From Apostichopus japonicus (taxonomy: Eukaryota; Echinodermata; Holothuroidea; Aspidochirotida; Stichopodidae): 64,000 bases of DNA. Numbering within the stretch: the stretch's first letter is position 1; the number at the start of each line of letters is the position of its first letter. This document shows, piece after piece, positions 39,781 through 51,060 of the stretch. The stretch covers positions 32,218,611-32,282,610 of the forward strand of contig NC_092576.1 in assembly GCF_037975245.1 (NCBI RefSeq). Reading direction: 5' to 3'. Under the pieces are notes generated by a model. It made no database searches and was not told the origin of the DNA. It saw only the letters and a list, made by a program, of their open reading frames with translations. Both the position numbers and the translations under genes were made by a program.

Positions 39781-39994
39781 GGACACTGCGGAGTTCGGAC
39801 ACCCTAAGCCTTAAAACACCCCAAAACTATATCTCATGGTATAAATCACCTGAAACTATACTTGATATGGTTGGGTCATTTTGGAGAGAAAATAACTGTA
39901 GCTTCGTAGTTTTTCGTGCAATTGGCTCTTGCTGTAGGTTGTCTCATCGTGAAATCGCGTATTTCTTAGGGGTGTCCGAACTTCGCAGTGTTCC
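39781..39994. mobile_element. 214-bp MITE with about 28-bp inverted repeats
   Basis: The left end GGACACTGCGGAGTTCGGAC (then ACCCTAAG) is matched in reverse complement by the right end GTCCGAACTTCGCAGTGTTC (preceded by CTTAGGGGT), with a few mismatches. A target duplication is not obvious. The interior is non-coding. Confidence 0.75.
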
Positions 39995-40220
39995 AAACTT
40001 CGCAAAACTGACTATACTACTACTGTACTAGCCTATGTCTCTCGGTGTATTAGTTGCCTTACTTTGTAGTACTCGTAGTAGGCCTAGCTAGCATGATCTA
40101 TTGAACAATATACTGTAACAATGAAGCCTACGGCAGACCAAACACTTCGGCCGGAAAACAGTATGCAGTAGCCTAAATAGTAAATATATAACGTTAGTCG
40201 TTAGCATAATTTGCTGCCTA

Positions 40221-43200
40221 CAGTACTGATTACGCTTAACTCCCGTTGAAAAAAAATCAACGATCGATAACAAAAGTTAAAAATCGATAAAAAAAGTTGA
40301 AAATCGGTTAATTTCGTTGACAAGATTTAGACTACTGCGGGCACGGTTGTCAACGAAGTTTCAACGAAATTTCCACGAAAGTTATCGCGATCAAAAACCG
40401 CAAAGGCAATTCTAGACATATCAAGGTTGTGACTTGCGTAGAATCCTTAGTGTAACTACAGCCGTTTTCAGACTCTACCAGAAGTTGCCGAGGAATATTA
40501 CAAACGTTGCAAAAGTGTGATTGTATATAAGACGGAGTAAGTTCTGTACTAGGTGTTTGAAAAATGATTTGGCTAGGATAATAAAAACTAGTCTTGGTCG
40601 ATCGTAACAAGCACATTCTATGACTCTTAAGTTATAGGCTAGTATTAAACTAGGATAAGTTTAAGTTAACTCACCAAGGAACGCAGTGTCAGAAAAAACA
40701 AGAAAAAAATATCAACAATGAAACAGTCGTAGCTGGATATTAAAGAGATCTTTATTCCCAATAAATTCCTGTTACTTGACGTACTACAGTACCGTTTACT
40801 ACAGAACCGCACTTACTTTCAAACTTTTCTGAGAGCGCATTCCGTCCAAAATATCTCCCCGACATCAATGCACGCAAAAAAAAAAAAAAAAAAAAAAAAA
40901 AACTGTTATTTTCCCCCTAACCTGTTACTGTAAGTTGCCTGCGAAAGCAGATGGACTGCCCTGGTAAGGTCGCAGCCTGGGTCTGGGCCACCTGTAGTAT
41001 GCTGCTTACATGTGCATTCCCTACCCTGGATATCCCCACCGCCAAACTTTTTTGAAAGGTTTAGTCCAATCTTAAACTTGGCTTTGTCAAATTCACGCCT
41101 ACCTTATGTTAATTAGCATAGTATTTATCTTCGTGGGGGGTTTAGCACTGCAGAACCTTCATGGCTGGCTGCCTCTAGAAGCAAACATTATTTTACCCCT
41201 ACTGTTCGTAATGGAATGGATGTTATCTGTTACTTAGTTAATTGAAAACCAAATATTCATTCATATATATATAAGTAGAACAATCCAGCAGGGATAGAAA
41301 GTTTATCTTGAATGAACCAATCAAAAGTCGTGCTATTAATAAAACTTGAAAACACCTGGACAGCAAGAGAGTTGCAAACAATTGTTTCCATGACTACTAA
41401 GAAATAAAGCAGTGACTTGGGGCCCACGTTGGGTAGATTTCTGTGGAAAATGAATATATTTTCATTGCTTATTTGAGTATTGTATATTGGGAAGAGCTGA
41501 TCAAACATTACTGGGGAGGGCTTTCAACTGGCCTGATGGCTTTCAACTGGCCTGACGGCATGTATAAGTTTATTTTAATGAGTAGGGGAAGTTTTTATGA
41601 GTCTCCCGGTATGCGTCACATGAGAAGTAAATGTTTTGTTTTTCGGTTTTATCATCGTTTTTCAAGTGGAACAACTCATAAAATCATGTCAAATGAAAAT
41701 AATATATATTTGAATATCCTTCCTTAGTTTTACTAATCAGGAATGCTTGATAAGGCATGCAATGCATCGTTCGAAAATGTAATTTTAAAGTAGAATTGAA
41801 AATGAACGACATAAAACAATATCTGTGAAGCGTGTGGAGCACAACTTTGAATATTCGTTGTGAAAGAAAACATAATGAACGATGTTTACTGCGTAAATAA
41901 ATTTCGCGGAACTGGTACAGAGAAATTACGTACTGCAGCTTACGTCAGAGAAGCTCGTAAATGACACAGGTGGCTAGAGCGCATCAAAATTCGGTTTAGG
42001 AAATCCCTATACAGCCGACAAAAGTCGATGTTTCCTTCCGTTTTCGAGTTATAAGCGATTTTGTGTTTTTGCGATATGGTTTTCAGTATATTTTCATTGA
42101 ATAAGGGCGTTTTGTTGTGTGTGTTTAAATAAGGGTGTGACCTATCAGATATTTCGCTAACCGTTTCACCGTATCGCCTGCCTGTCGGTTAAACGTTTAA
42201 ACGCCGTTTCCCGATCGCGGCTTTTTCGACGCACCGTTACTGGAAAATAGGACGTTATGAGTACAATAATTAAGGTTTTCTTTTCCAGCAGGTAGCAATT
42301 CAGGCAGCAAGACAACGATCAATGTATGTTAATTACTAATTAGGCCCAATAATATTGCGAACCTTTCGTGTAATAATAATTGCCTAACACACATGATCAG
42401 TATTCGTGGTCTTCAGAAGTTCAGATCACTGAATTTATATAACTCGGCCTTCGGCAACGTCGTAACTTTTGAAGAAAAAAAACAATATATTTGTCTATCA
42501 ATCACAAGATTTTAAGCAAAAACTCGCATAAATTAGCAAACTTAAACACCTTTCCTACTTACTCATTAAAAGTCATGTTAAGAAAACAAATTACGCACGC
42601 ACGTGTTGTGCGATGGGTTGTAAAAATCAAGCTGAAACTGGTTCGAGCAGCCTCCGATTTCATTTTCTTTCTCTTGTGTCACATACATGATACACTACCT
42701 TAAATTTGATACAAAAGTTACTTCAAACAACAGCTTCCCAAAATTTGTGTCGCAATAGGTTAAGATTTAACCACGCTGCGCAGTACCATTCATAATTTGC
42801 ATATTACACTCGGCGTCCAGATGGCGGGAGAATATAACATCATGTTCAATGTGTTGTGTCGTTCCCATGGTGCGATGAACTTGGGCAAGTTGCCAAGTTC
42901 GAATGTCAATGACCTACTTATGTTCTGTGACCAATGTCAGTGGGAATTATGTGTGTAAAAACTCGGGTTTTTCCATTTGTTATATATATAGAAGTTTTTC
43001 CGTAAGCGGAGCAAATGTTAGGGCGGCTCGTTGATTGTGAGGAAGCACTTATCTAAGCATCAATATTTGTGAAAAAATATCGTAAGTTTTTCATTTTCAT
43101 TCATTTTCTTTTATGTTTGCCGCAATCGCGCCCGCAATGCATGCACAGCATAATATCATGTGTGAAAAAATGGCTGTACACGTGCGGACCTGAGAGAGCA

Positions 43201-44222
43201 AACTGGCCTTGTGTTGTTAATGTTATGACGGTACTTTCTAGAACGGCCATTTGCGTCTTTTGGGGTCAACATATTTTCACACGGGGTTTTCACCATGCCA
43301 TTGATCGATGTACACGGGTGATATGTCGCAAATATAAACTGAGAAAACGAATTGACGACACTATCATCATGAGCTCATGACTATTGGCCTACTACTTTAG
43401 TTATATTTAACACATTATTCATGCCTAAAACATCGTTTTTCTGTTTTTATAGATAGTTTGCAGTACATTACTAAGTTCTTTACATATTTTAAAATAATTT
43501 TCATGTTTAAAAGTAAACAAAATAGAAAAAATAAAAAGAGAAAACGCCTTTTTGAAAAATGGAAGCGTCCTCGCAGAATGGGCGGGGCATCTTTATTTTG
43601 CTTCAAGTTACATGTTTTCGCTCAGAAACAAAGTTTCATACTCCAACTCTAATAAAAAACCAAATTTACATCTCTAAAAAATAACTATTTTTCGTAATCT
43701 GCAAGTAAACCAAGTTTATATGTCCATTCATTGTTATTTAAATGGTTAAACAGCACTCTAATTTATCTGGAAGGGTGCCTCGTGGTACATAGCTTTGACT
43801 GCATTCTCTCTTACGTCCTGGCGAAGTTAAGACTTATGTCACTGTGTTTGGGGTTCACAGTTTGAAAACGTCCCCCGTCAGTTTCACTACATGTTTCTTT
43901 GAGTGTCACTACTCATGCAAGTACAGGAATGCTCTTGAGAAAATTCCTGCCTTCAAACGACTGTTCCAAAGTCTAATCAATACTAATAAACGAAGTTGCT
44001 CGTTTTCCGACGTTTCGCGTAACCACACATTGACCTTCTATTTCGTTTAAAAAAGAATTTCAACGAATCGTTGAAAATTCCACGAAGGAAATGACTGAAA
44101 TAACCAATCGTTAAAATTCGGGGAATTTCGATAAAAATCGGGGAATTTCGATGACAAAACGTGGAAATTCGGTTATTTTCCTTTTAACGAATTTTAACGG
44201 GAGTTAAGCGAAATCAGTACTG
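40221..44222 (+). mobile_element. 4.0-kb TA-target element, copy A
   Basis: The left end CAGTACTGATTACGCTTAAC (plus TCCCGTT) and right end, read inward CAGTACTGATTTCGCTTAAC (plus TCCCGTT), are inverted and flanked by TA (40219-40220, 44223-44224). The left end continues GAAAAAAAATCAACGATCG, the right end AAAATTCG, so orientation can be assigned. Copies B and C in this window are close relatives. Short conserved frames (for example about 42491-42703) exist in A and B, but no transposase motif is visible. Probably non-autonomous, mobilised by a Tc1/mariner-type enzyme. Confidence 0.88.
40871..40902 (+). repeat. Poly(A) run inside copy A
   Basis: About 32 consecutive A residues. The equivalent place in copy B has a broken T-run (opposite orientation), so it is a length-variable tract of the element and not a retroposon tail. 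Confidence 0.8.
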
Positions 44223-45665
44223 TACCTTCTCGTATGATCTGCCATGCCAGTAAATGCTCCGCGAAGGAAGCATTGGTCATTTTGTCGATCCCCGATCTCT
44301 GTTCCAGTAGATCGTTTTTGGAGACACAGTCCACGTACGTAGCACCAGCTCAAGTACACTTTTCATTTCATGTCCGTTTTGTCGCTCACTGCTTTTGGCA
44401 TTGGGACCCACAATAAAACAACCTGTGCCTTCCACCTCAACAGCGCGGCGACGCGGCGCAATATACACGTTACGTGTGTTATGCTACCACTGCATGAAAC
44501 TGTGCTATATATTACGTATATTTACATACAGGGTACACTGTACACTGGCAGTAAATACCGTGTCACGTGATTAACGGTGAACCATCGAAACATATGAAAT
44601 TGGCCCGCCCTCTAAAAATTTCCTAGCTGAGAGTGTGCTTTTAAGAAACAATCAAAATTACTTAAGTGATCTCCTGATCCTTAAGAAACATTACTAAAAA
44701 TTTTTGTGTGAGTAAATAGCTCACTTTCTGACATTAGGACCCCAACACATCTACATTTGGCCAAGCTTACAGTCCTCACTGGTAATTGCTGGTAGCTGCT
44801 GAGCCTTAAGAAACATTAAAAATAACTTTAGTATGAGTAAATAGCTCACTTTGTGACAATAGGACCCCAACACATCTATAAAGGGCCAAGCTTATAGTCC
44901 TTAGTGCTAATCACTGGTAGCTGTTGAGCCTTAAGAAACATTCAAAATAACTTAAGTGTCAGTAAATAGCTCACTTTGTGACAATAGGACCGCAACACAT
45001 CTATAAAGGGCCAAGCTTATAGTCCTAACTGCTATGCTGGTAGGTGCTGAGCCTTAAGAAACATTAAAAATAACTTTAGTATGAGTAAATAGCTCACTTT
45101 GTGACAATTGGACCCCAACACATCTACATTTGGCCAAGCTTATAGTCCTAACTGCTAATCGCTGGCAGGTGCTGAGCCTTAAGAAACATTCAAAATAACT
45201 TTAGTGTGAGTAAATAGCTCACTTTGTGACAAAAGGACCCCAACACATCTACATTTGGCCAAGCTGATAGTCCTAACTGCTACAGTAATTGCTGGTAGCT
45301 GCTGAGCCTTAAGAAACATTCAAAATAATGTTAGTATCAGTTAATAGCTCACTTTGTGACAATAGGACCCCAACACATCTATGTAGGCCCAAGCTTATAG
45401 TCCTAACTGCTAATCGCCGGTAGCTGCTGAGCCTTAAGAAACATTCAAAGTAACTTTAGTGTGAGTAAATAGCTCACTTTGTGACAATACGACCCAAACA
45501 CATCCACAAAGGTCCAAGTTATAGTCCTAACTGCTAATTGCTGGTAGCTCCCGATCTTTAAGAAACATTAAAAATAAGTTAACTATTTTGAGTAAATAGC
45601 TCACTTTGTGACAATAGGACCCCAACACATCTACAAAGGGCCAAGCTTATAGTCCTAACTGCTAT

Positions 45666-46930
45666 AACTGTTTATGACCTTGTGAGCAATCTCAGGCCTA
45701 AAAGTCAAAATCTTGACCTAATTATTCATATCTGACCACAGAAATCACTGAAGCATGAAATCATGGAATGTTTCTCCTGAAGTACTATTTTGCTACACTA
45801 TGCTAAGCATTCCAGCCATTAACATGCTGTCTTTTAGCCAAACTGCAAAACACAAAATATTGCCTTAGAAAGGTGTCGCACCACAAGCAATTGCTCACTG
45901 GGACTTACACACTTAACTTGTCACTTTCCAAGGCCACTAGAGTATAGATAGAAGTTTTCATCTGACATGGCCTCCCCACAATATTTGATAGCTGATGCCT
46001 ATATTTTGACCTAGAAGAGCTAGTGTATCAAAGGGCTCCCCAACCCATCTGCCAGCTGCCGCTGCGGAATCTTCTTGTTTCACCCAAGATACAGTCCAGG
46101 TATACATGTCATAGATAGTTTATTTCATCCTCATCAATACCCAGGCATTAATAAGAATCATAATGACTAAGAAAATGCCAATACAATCAATACGGTAGGT
46201 GACTTTATTGCTATTTTCAGAAATGGTTAACTTCTGAATTGTGCTTTGATACCTGTACTGTTTGTAATACATGTTAGCAGTGGCATCACAGTATCTCCGA
46301 TATCTTAGCATGATAGCATGTTACTGTAGCTGTACTATACTAGGTAGTGCGAGAACTATGCGGGGGGGGGGGGGGTGAGGGAGTCAAAGAGTATTATATA
46401 GAACACTTTTACTGAATACATTTCAATAGTTTCTAATGTTGTTTAACATGGTCTCCTTGAATAAAGATACAATGTTACCACTGCTTGCCCTAGCAAGCAT
46501 GTTTCTGTAGAGCTGATGTAACTCTCATATACGCCACTTTAAGCTGCTCATCAGAGCATCAATAACTGACAAAAAATGTTTTAGCTCATTCTTTGCATCA
46601 TAAATATACATATATTACTAGTTTTGTATTGAAAACCAAGAAAAACCCCTTTTAACTGTGACCAAATTTGACCTTGAAATGCCCAAAATAACCCAAAATA
46701 TTGGTAAAATGTGATGTTTGAGGGCGCTGTTCACAGGCATCGTTGGGCATATGACCCTGAAAATGCAGTTTATTTGTAGTCCTAATGCAAGTGGACCACC
46801 CTCTTAATTGTTAAGTACCTGTAAGCTAATGTTGAGATATGTTGTCATTTGAATTACTCAAATCGGCTTGTGCAAGCATTTTCCTACATATGAACCAAGT
46901 AATTTTCGAAATTTTCGAGTCGTCAATTTG
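45666..46930. other. No recognised gene; fragment repeated at 59.6 kb
   Basis: Sequence after the satellite array. A G-run lies at about 46362-46374. The phrase GTTTGAGGGCGCTGTTC at about 46717 recurs at about 59581 with partly similar upstream sequence, so both are pieces of one dispersed repeat. A 63-codon frame (46120-46311 minus) has no domain. Confidence 0.4.
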
Positions 46931-46952
46931 AGTATATGGGCAGGGTCAAGCA

Positions 46953-47355
46953 GTAACGGAGGGACATTTGACTGTTTTCCTTACACATTTTGTCTCTCTT
47001 TGCATTAGTTTGAGGGAGTATGTTGCAATTTCTTTTGTGGTTATCAGGACAGGTAGTTACTTGCTTCATACCCATAAACTCAATTCTTGTGGCTGTTACT
47101 GTAGGGAAAATATGGCATGATAAACATCACGGTACGGAGGGACACCAAATGAACACTTGTTTTCACACTTTTTTTGAAAGATGTCAAATCCACTGTTCTT
47201 AAGTTGCACTGACCATGTAACTCATATCATGTGTGGGCTGGTACATTGCTTCACATACACCAAGGAAAAATTAGATGAACAGGCATCAATTGTCAAATCT
47301 ACAGCTGATTTCGTACAGTAACGGAGCGACAATTCCGATGGTAACAGAGGGATAC
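46953..47355 (+). repeat. Four spaced GTAACGGAGGGACA motifs
   Basis: GTAACGGAGGGACA occurs at 46953, as GGTACGGAGGGACA at 47131, as GTAACGGAGCGACA at 47318 and as GTAACAGAGGGATA at 47341. All are in one orientation, spaced about 180, 187 and 23 bp. The layout resembles the direct-repeat motifs at each end of the 6.1-kb transposon, so this may be one end of a related but different transposon. Confidence 0.55.
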
Positions 47356-48050
47356 AAAATGTTCAGTGTTGTTTAGTGTAGCCTTTTGCCTGTTTTTGCT
47401 GCTTAGATTCAATATTTTTATTGTTGTTGGACTAAAAGTTATATCACTTAGGGAAACAAGGAAGAACATTAAACCAACAGCTATGTTCACCAAAACATTA
47501 GCAATTATAGTGGTTAATAAAAATGTAAGAAAAAATAGTAAGAAATTGATTAAAAGAACAAGTTTAAACAGACCATTCTTCATCATTTAGCACTCTCTAA
47601 CTGCATTATTAGCAACTGTTGGGGGGGGGGGGCTGGTGGCTAGTGCACTTCAAAACAAGTCAGTAAATCACATATTTGCAGTAGACAGTTCACAGGTACT
47701 GTACTGTACCATGTGCAGAAAGGAAATTTCATTACAGTAGTATGACAGTCACATTTTGTCTTCCAAGTACTAGTACTTTGCAGATACCACTTGGTGCAGT
47801 AATTGATACTGGGCTTAAAAGTGAAATGCTGAGGTAACTTCTGACTTTAATGATAAAACCATACTGTAATAATGCAGTGGTAGTATAACAATTTAACAAC
47901 TAACAACAATAATAATACAAAAACATTTTGAGACATAACATGATACAGTTACAGTAGCTACTGTACTGCAGAAAGGTTCAGTATGCCTGAATGTAATATT
48001 TGTGGATTAGAAACTATAGTTGAATTAACTTCCTGCGATTATTTATTAAC

Positions 48051-48383
48051 TCAAAACAAAACAACAATATCATAAAAATAAAAAAACAATATTCCAATCA
48101 CAACTATGCTTTGAACATGTCTGCAAACTTTTCTATTATTTTTAATCCTGATCAACAAATTTTGAGTTTGCTCTTGCTGAAGGAAAGTGGCTTTGGAAGC
48201 TCTTGCAAATGGAAGAAAATGTCCTTGATTCTCACAGCTGAAATATTGCTCACAGTTTTGAACTGGTTGGCAATCAGCAGTGTATGAATGAAAACTTCCA
48301 TTCTGTACTTTCCAGCCAGTGTTTGTTGTGTGGTTTTTTTCTAACTCAAATGTAGCTTTTCTTGACTTCCATGACTTCACATT
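48051..48383 (-). CDS. Possible 3' terminal exon of an unknown gene
   Basis: An open frame of about 110 codons follows a plausible splice acceptor (TTGACTAACATTAATAAATTCCTCAG read in two parts: branch-like TTGACTAAC and AATTCCTCAG) at 48384-48385. It contains a Cys-bearing stretch (DCQPVQNCEQYFSCENQGHF) and ends in a hydrophobic tail (IVVIGILFFYFYDIVVLF) before the stop. AATAAA follows on the minus strand within about 15 bases. I do not recognise the product. It could be the C-terminal part of a host gene or of the transposon whose motifs lie at 47 kb. Confidence 0.25.
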   Translation of the reverse strand, partial: NVKSWKSRKATFELEKNHTTNTGWKVQNGSFHSYTADCQPVQNCEQYFSCENQGHFLPFARASKATFLQQEQTQNLLIRIKNNRKVCRHVQSIVVIGILFFYFYDIVVLF

Positions 48384-48639
48384 CTGAGGAATTTATTAAT
48401 GTTAGTCAAGCTGTTGTTCTCCCTTCCTTCCTTCATTTTTCTACCCACAAAGTGTCTCACTGTGTTTTTCGGAGTTAGAAAAATTTTCGCGAAATTCGCC
48501 CAATTACCATGGATTTATACTCTAGAAGTTTCCTATCAGGACTTCTGCACTTCCAAGGATCTTTTCCAGCCTGATAAGTATCCTTTTCTTGTAGGGAAGG
48601 GTGTTTTTGGGGGCTGTTTTTAGTGAACACTCTCGCCCA

Positions 48640-49790
48640 TGCGTTCGTTTTTTCTTACGTAACGTTTTTAGGGTAACAGGTAGTAGCTCTGCGAGACTAC
48701 TTCGTTCGTTGCCTATACCGCCTTGTTTACGCGGATAGGCATATATTTTCGTATGTACATGTTTCAGCTTTTCTTACTTTCAAAAAATAAGATGTTTTGC
48801 TTGTTTCATGTACCTTCGTTACTTCTTACGCTTTTGTGTGGGTTTTCCCCTTTGTAGCGTAATTTGTAGCGTTGCCTATACCGCCTTGTTTACGCGGATA
48901 GGCATGTTTTTCCGTATATGTGTTTCAGCTTTTCTTACTTAGGCATAAGATGTTTTGCTTTCATGTACTTCGTTAATTTTTACGCTTTCAGTGTGGGTTT
49001 TCACTTTTGTAGCGTAGTTGTAGCCACGTTCCGATATCTCCTAACTAGTCGAGATAGTCGGCTCGTTTCGTTGTTTTTCATGTTAAGACGGGAGTATCCT
49101 TGATTTCATATATTGTTGTATATTTTCATGTTTCCTCCAGTTGTTGCTATACGTGCGCTCCCTGAGTCTCATGACTTGGGGTGTACCTCGTAGCCTTGTT
49201 CCCCCCTCCGCTGGTTCGCGGTTAGGGGGTTCTCTCCCTTATATACATGTTTCGTCCTTTTTACAAGTTTTTCGATGCATATATGTTTAGTTACGTTGCT
49301 TCCATATGTCGGAAGTGTTTCTCCTTGTAACGTATCTTGTAAGCTGCGAACTCCTATCCAATACTAGGCGGTTAGGCGGTTCGATTACGTTGTTGTTGTT
49401 TCTTGTTTGAACCTTCATATATTTGTACATATTTTCATGTTTCTCCATGGGTTTCGCTACTCGTGCGCCTCCTAAGTGTCGGGAGTTTCACTTGGGGCGT
49501 ATCTCGTAGCCTTGTTCCTCCCTTCCCGCTCTGTACGCGGATAGAGGGGTTCTCTCCCTTGTATACATGCTTCGTCCTTTTCCTTCATGTATTCTAGTTA
49601 CGTGTTCGCTTCTAAGTGTGGGAAGTTTTTCACTATTGTAGCGTACCTTGTAAGCCGCGAGCCTCTAGCGGGGCGCGTTGTTTTTTGTCAAGTAACTTTA
49701 CTCTCTGTTAGCATACTCCCACCCTACTTCCTCCTTATAGTCGTTCCGTTTGATACGTTAGACTATTCGCCGTTAGTCTCTCCTTAACGT
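48640..49790 (+). repeat. Diverged 155-165-bp tandem repeat at the 5' side of the DIRS-like element
   Basis: GCCTATACCGCCTTGTTTAC recurs at 48711 and 48873. CTCGTAGCCTTGTTCC recurs at 49187 and 49503. Linking phrases such as GTGGGTTTTC and TACATGTTTC appear in most units. The offset of 162 bp and its double (316) suggest about seven units. It precedes the GC-rich gag-like part directly and may be the leader or left terminal region of the retroelement. Confidence 0.6.
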
Positions 49791-49860
49791 GGGTTTCTCA
49801 GACATGTCTCGAAGCCACCTTAAATGTGTGAACTGTTCCGAGACCTCTGTCTAGTCTGTT

Positions 49861-51060
49861 TTGTTTTCACACCAGACAGTGGCAGCACATCGACACCTGG
49901 CTAGCAGGCCGGGACAGGTTAGATCTATCACCGAACCCACAGTTCCCCTGGAAGGAATCGGAGGAGAGACAGGAGATGAAGAGGAAGTGAGAGAGTTGGT
50001 GGGAGTTGAGATGGAGAGAGGCCAGGAGAGGGCCGGAGAAGAGAGAGAGAGAGAGATGGGGATTTTGCCACCCAAGGTGCCGGCGTTGTCCGGATGTACC
50101 ACCAAGGCCTAGGGCAAGGGCAAGGCTCAAGGCCAACCAAAAGCCCATGTGAGAGAGAGAGAGAGAGATGGAGATTTTGCCACCCAAGGTGCCGGCGTTG
50201 TCCGGATGTACAACCAAGGGCTAGGGCAAGGGCAAGGCTCAAGGCCAACCAAAAGCCCATGACAAAGACGGCCAGAGCGGACAGTCCGTCCGGGTCGCAG
50301 AGAGCGGCACCCGTTGTGGTGCGCGCAAAGAGAGGGGCTCCGGAGAGCCAGGGTCCGGCGAGACCTCAGAAGGAGCCCGGAACAGACGTTCCCCTCCGAC
50401 CCAAGGAAGGCTAGGCTCAAGGCCAATAAAAAGCCCATTAGAAGTTCCGACCGGAACGGACAGAATGTCCGGGTCGAGGAGAGTGGTTCCCGGCGTGGTA
50501 CACACACAGAGATAGGCTCTGGGAGCCCGAGTCCGGCGAGAGAGGCCGGAGGAGAGAGAGAGAGAGAGGAGAAAGAGATATTGCCCCCCAAGGTCCTGGC
50601 ACCGTCCGGATTCTATGACCAATGGGGAAGGCAAGGGCAAGGCTCAAGGCCAATAAATAGCCCATTTGAAATTCCGACCGGAATGGACAGAATGTCCGGG
50701 TCGAGAGGAGTGGTACCCGGCTAGGTACGCACACAGAGATGGGCTCCGGGGGCCCGGGTCCGACGAGACCACGGGTCCAGTGAGACCTCACAGGGAGTGC
50801 GGAACCGAGGTTCCACTCCGGATCCCAGGAGTCGGTCCCGGAGCCGGGAACCGATGAGATCAACAACTGCTGGGCCCCCAGAACGGGGTAGTAAGGGCAA
50901 ACGCCCAATCCGAAAGGAAAGCCGGCTGGAGCAAGGTTCCCACGGCAAACGGAGATATACTTATCCCCAGCCTCAAAGTTAATCCTGCCTCCAAGAGGGG
51001 GAAGAGTCTCTTTCATCAGGGGAGTGTTGCCCCCCGGAACTAGCAGCTTGAGCTGCGACG
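49861..51060 (+). pseudogene. GC-rich gag-like region of the DIRS-like element
   Basis: This 1.2-kb block is markedly GC-rich compared with its neighbours and made of internal tandem units. One of about 112 bp is repeated at 50041 and 50153 (GATTTTGCCACCCAAGGTGC...CAAGGCTCAAGGCCAA). A second unit of about 240 bp starts at about 50411 and 50650 (CGACCGGAA.GGACAGAATG, GGTCCTGGCACCGTC). Plus-strand frames are rich in Arg, Glu, Gly and Pro (for example 50314-50724 and 50797-50982), as expected of a basic gag-like protein, but several stops and frame changes break them. A 218-codon frame on the minus strand is the shadow of this composition. Assignment to gag rests mainly on position and charge. 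Confidence 0.4.

Larger units (their letters stand above)
26647..44640. mobile_element. 17,994-bp TTAA-target transposon (with nested insertions)
   Basis: AGGCACACTCTCAGCTAGGA (plus AATT) starts at 26647. The reverse complement at the right end reads AAGCACACTCTCAGCTAGGA (plus AATT) up to 44640, 23 of 24 identical. TTAA flanks both ends (26643-26646 and 44641-44644), and the satellite monomer continues in register across it (GCTGATCC-TTAA | TTAA-GAAACA). TTAA targets are used by piggyBac-like and Kolobok/T2 elements. A TTAAAGG start is described for T2-type ends. After subtracting nested elements about 7.1 kb of original element remains. I could not identify a transposase, so the superfamily is open. 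Confidence 0.75.
24150..45665 (+). repeat. 125-bp satellite array, split by three insertions
   Basis: The monomer is about 125 bp and contains CCTTAAGAAACATTAAAAAT, GAGTAAATAGCTCACTTTGT, ACCCCAACACATCTAC and AAGCTTATAGTCCTAACTGC. It occurs at 24150-24311, 25517-25846, 26609-26646 and 44641-45665. These four pieces join in register once the intervening elements are removed. The right block has about eight monomers, with TTAAGAAACA at 44641, 44806, 44931, 45054, 45179, 45308, 45435 and 45560. No coding potential is seen. Confidence 0.9.

Noticed and set aside
26647-44640. Maverick/Polinton or integrated DNA virus
   Set aside because: The size fits, but the target is TTAA, the ends do not match the Polinton type, and no polymerase, integrase or capsid-like frame is visible. 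Nested smaller transposons explain much of the length.
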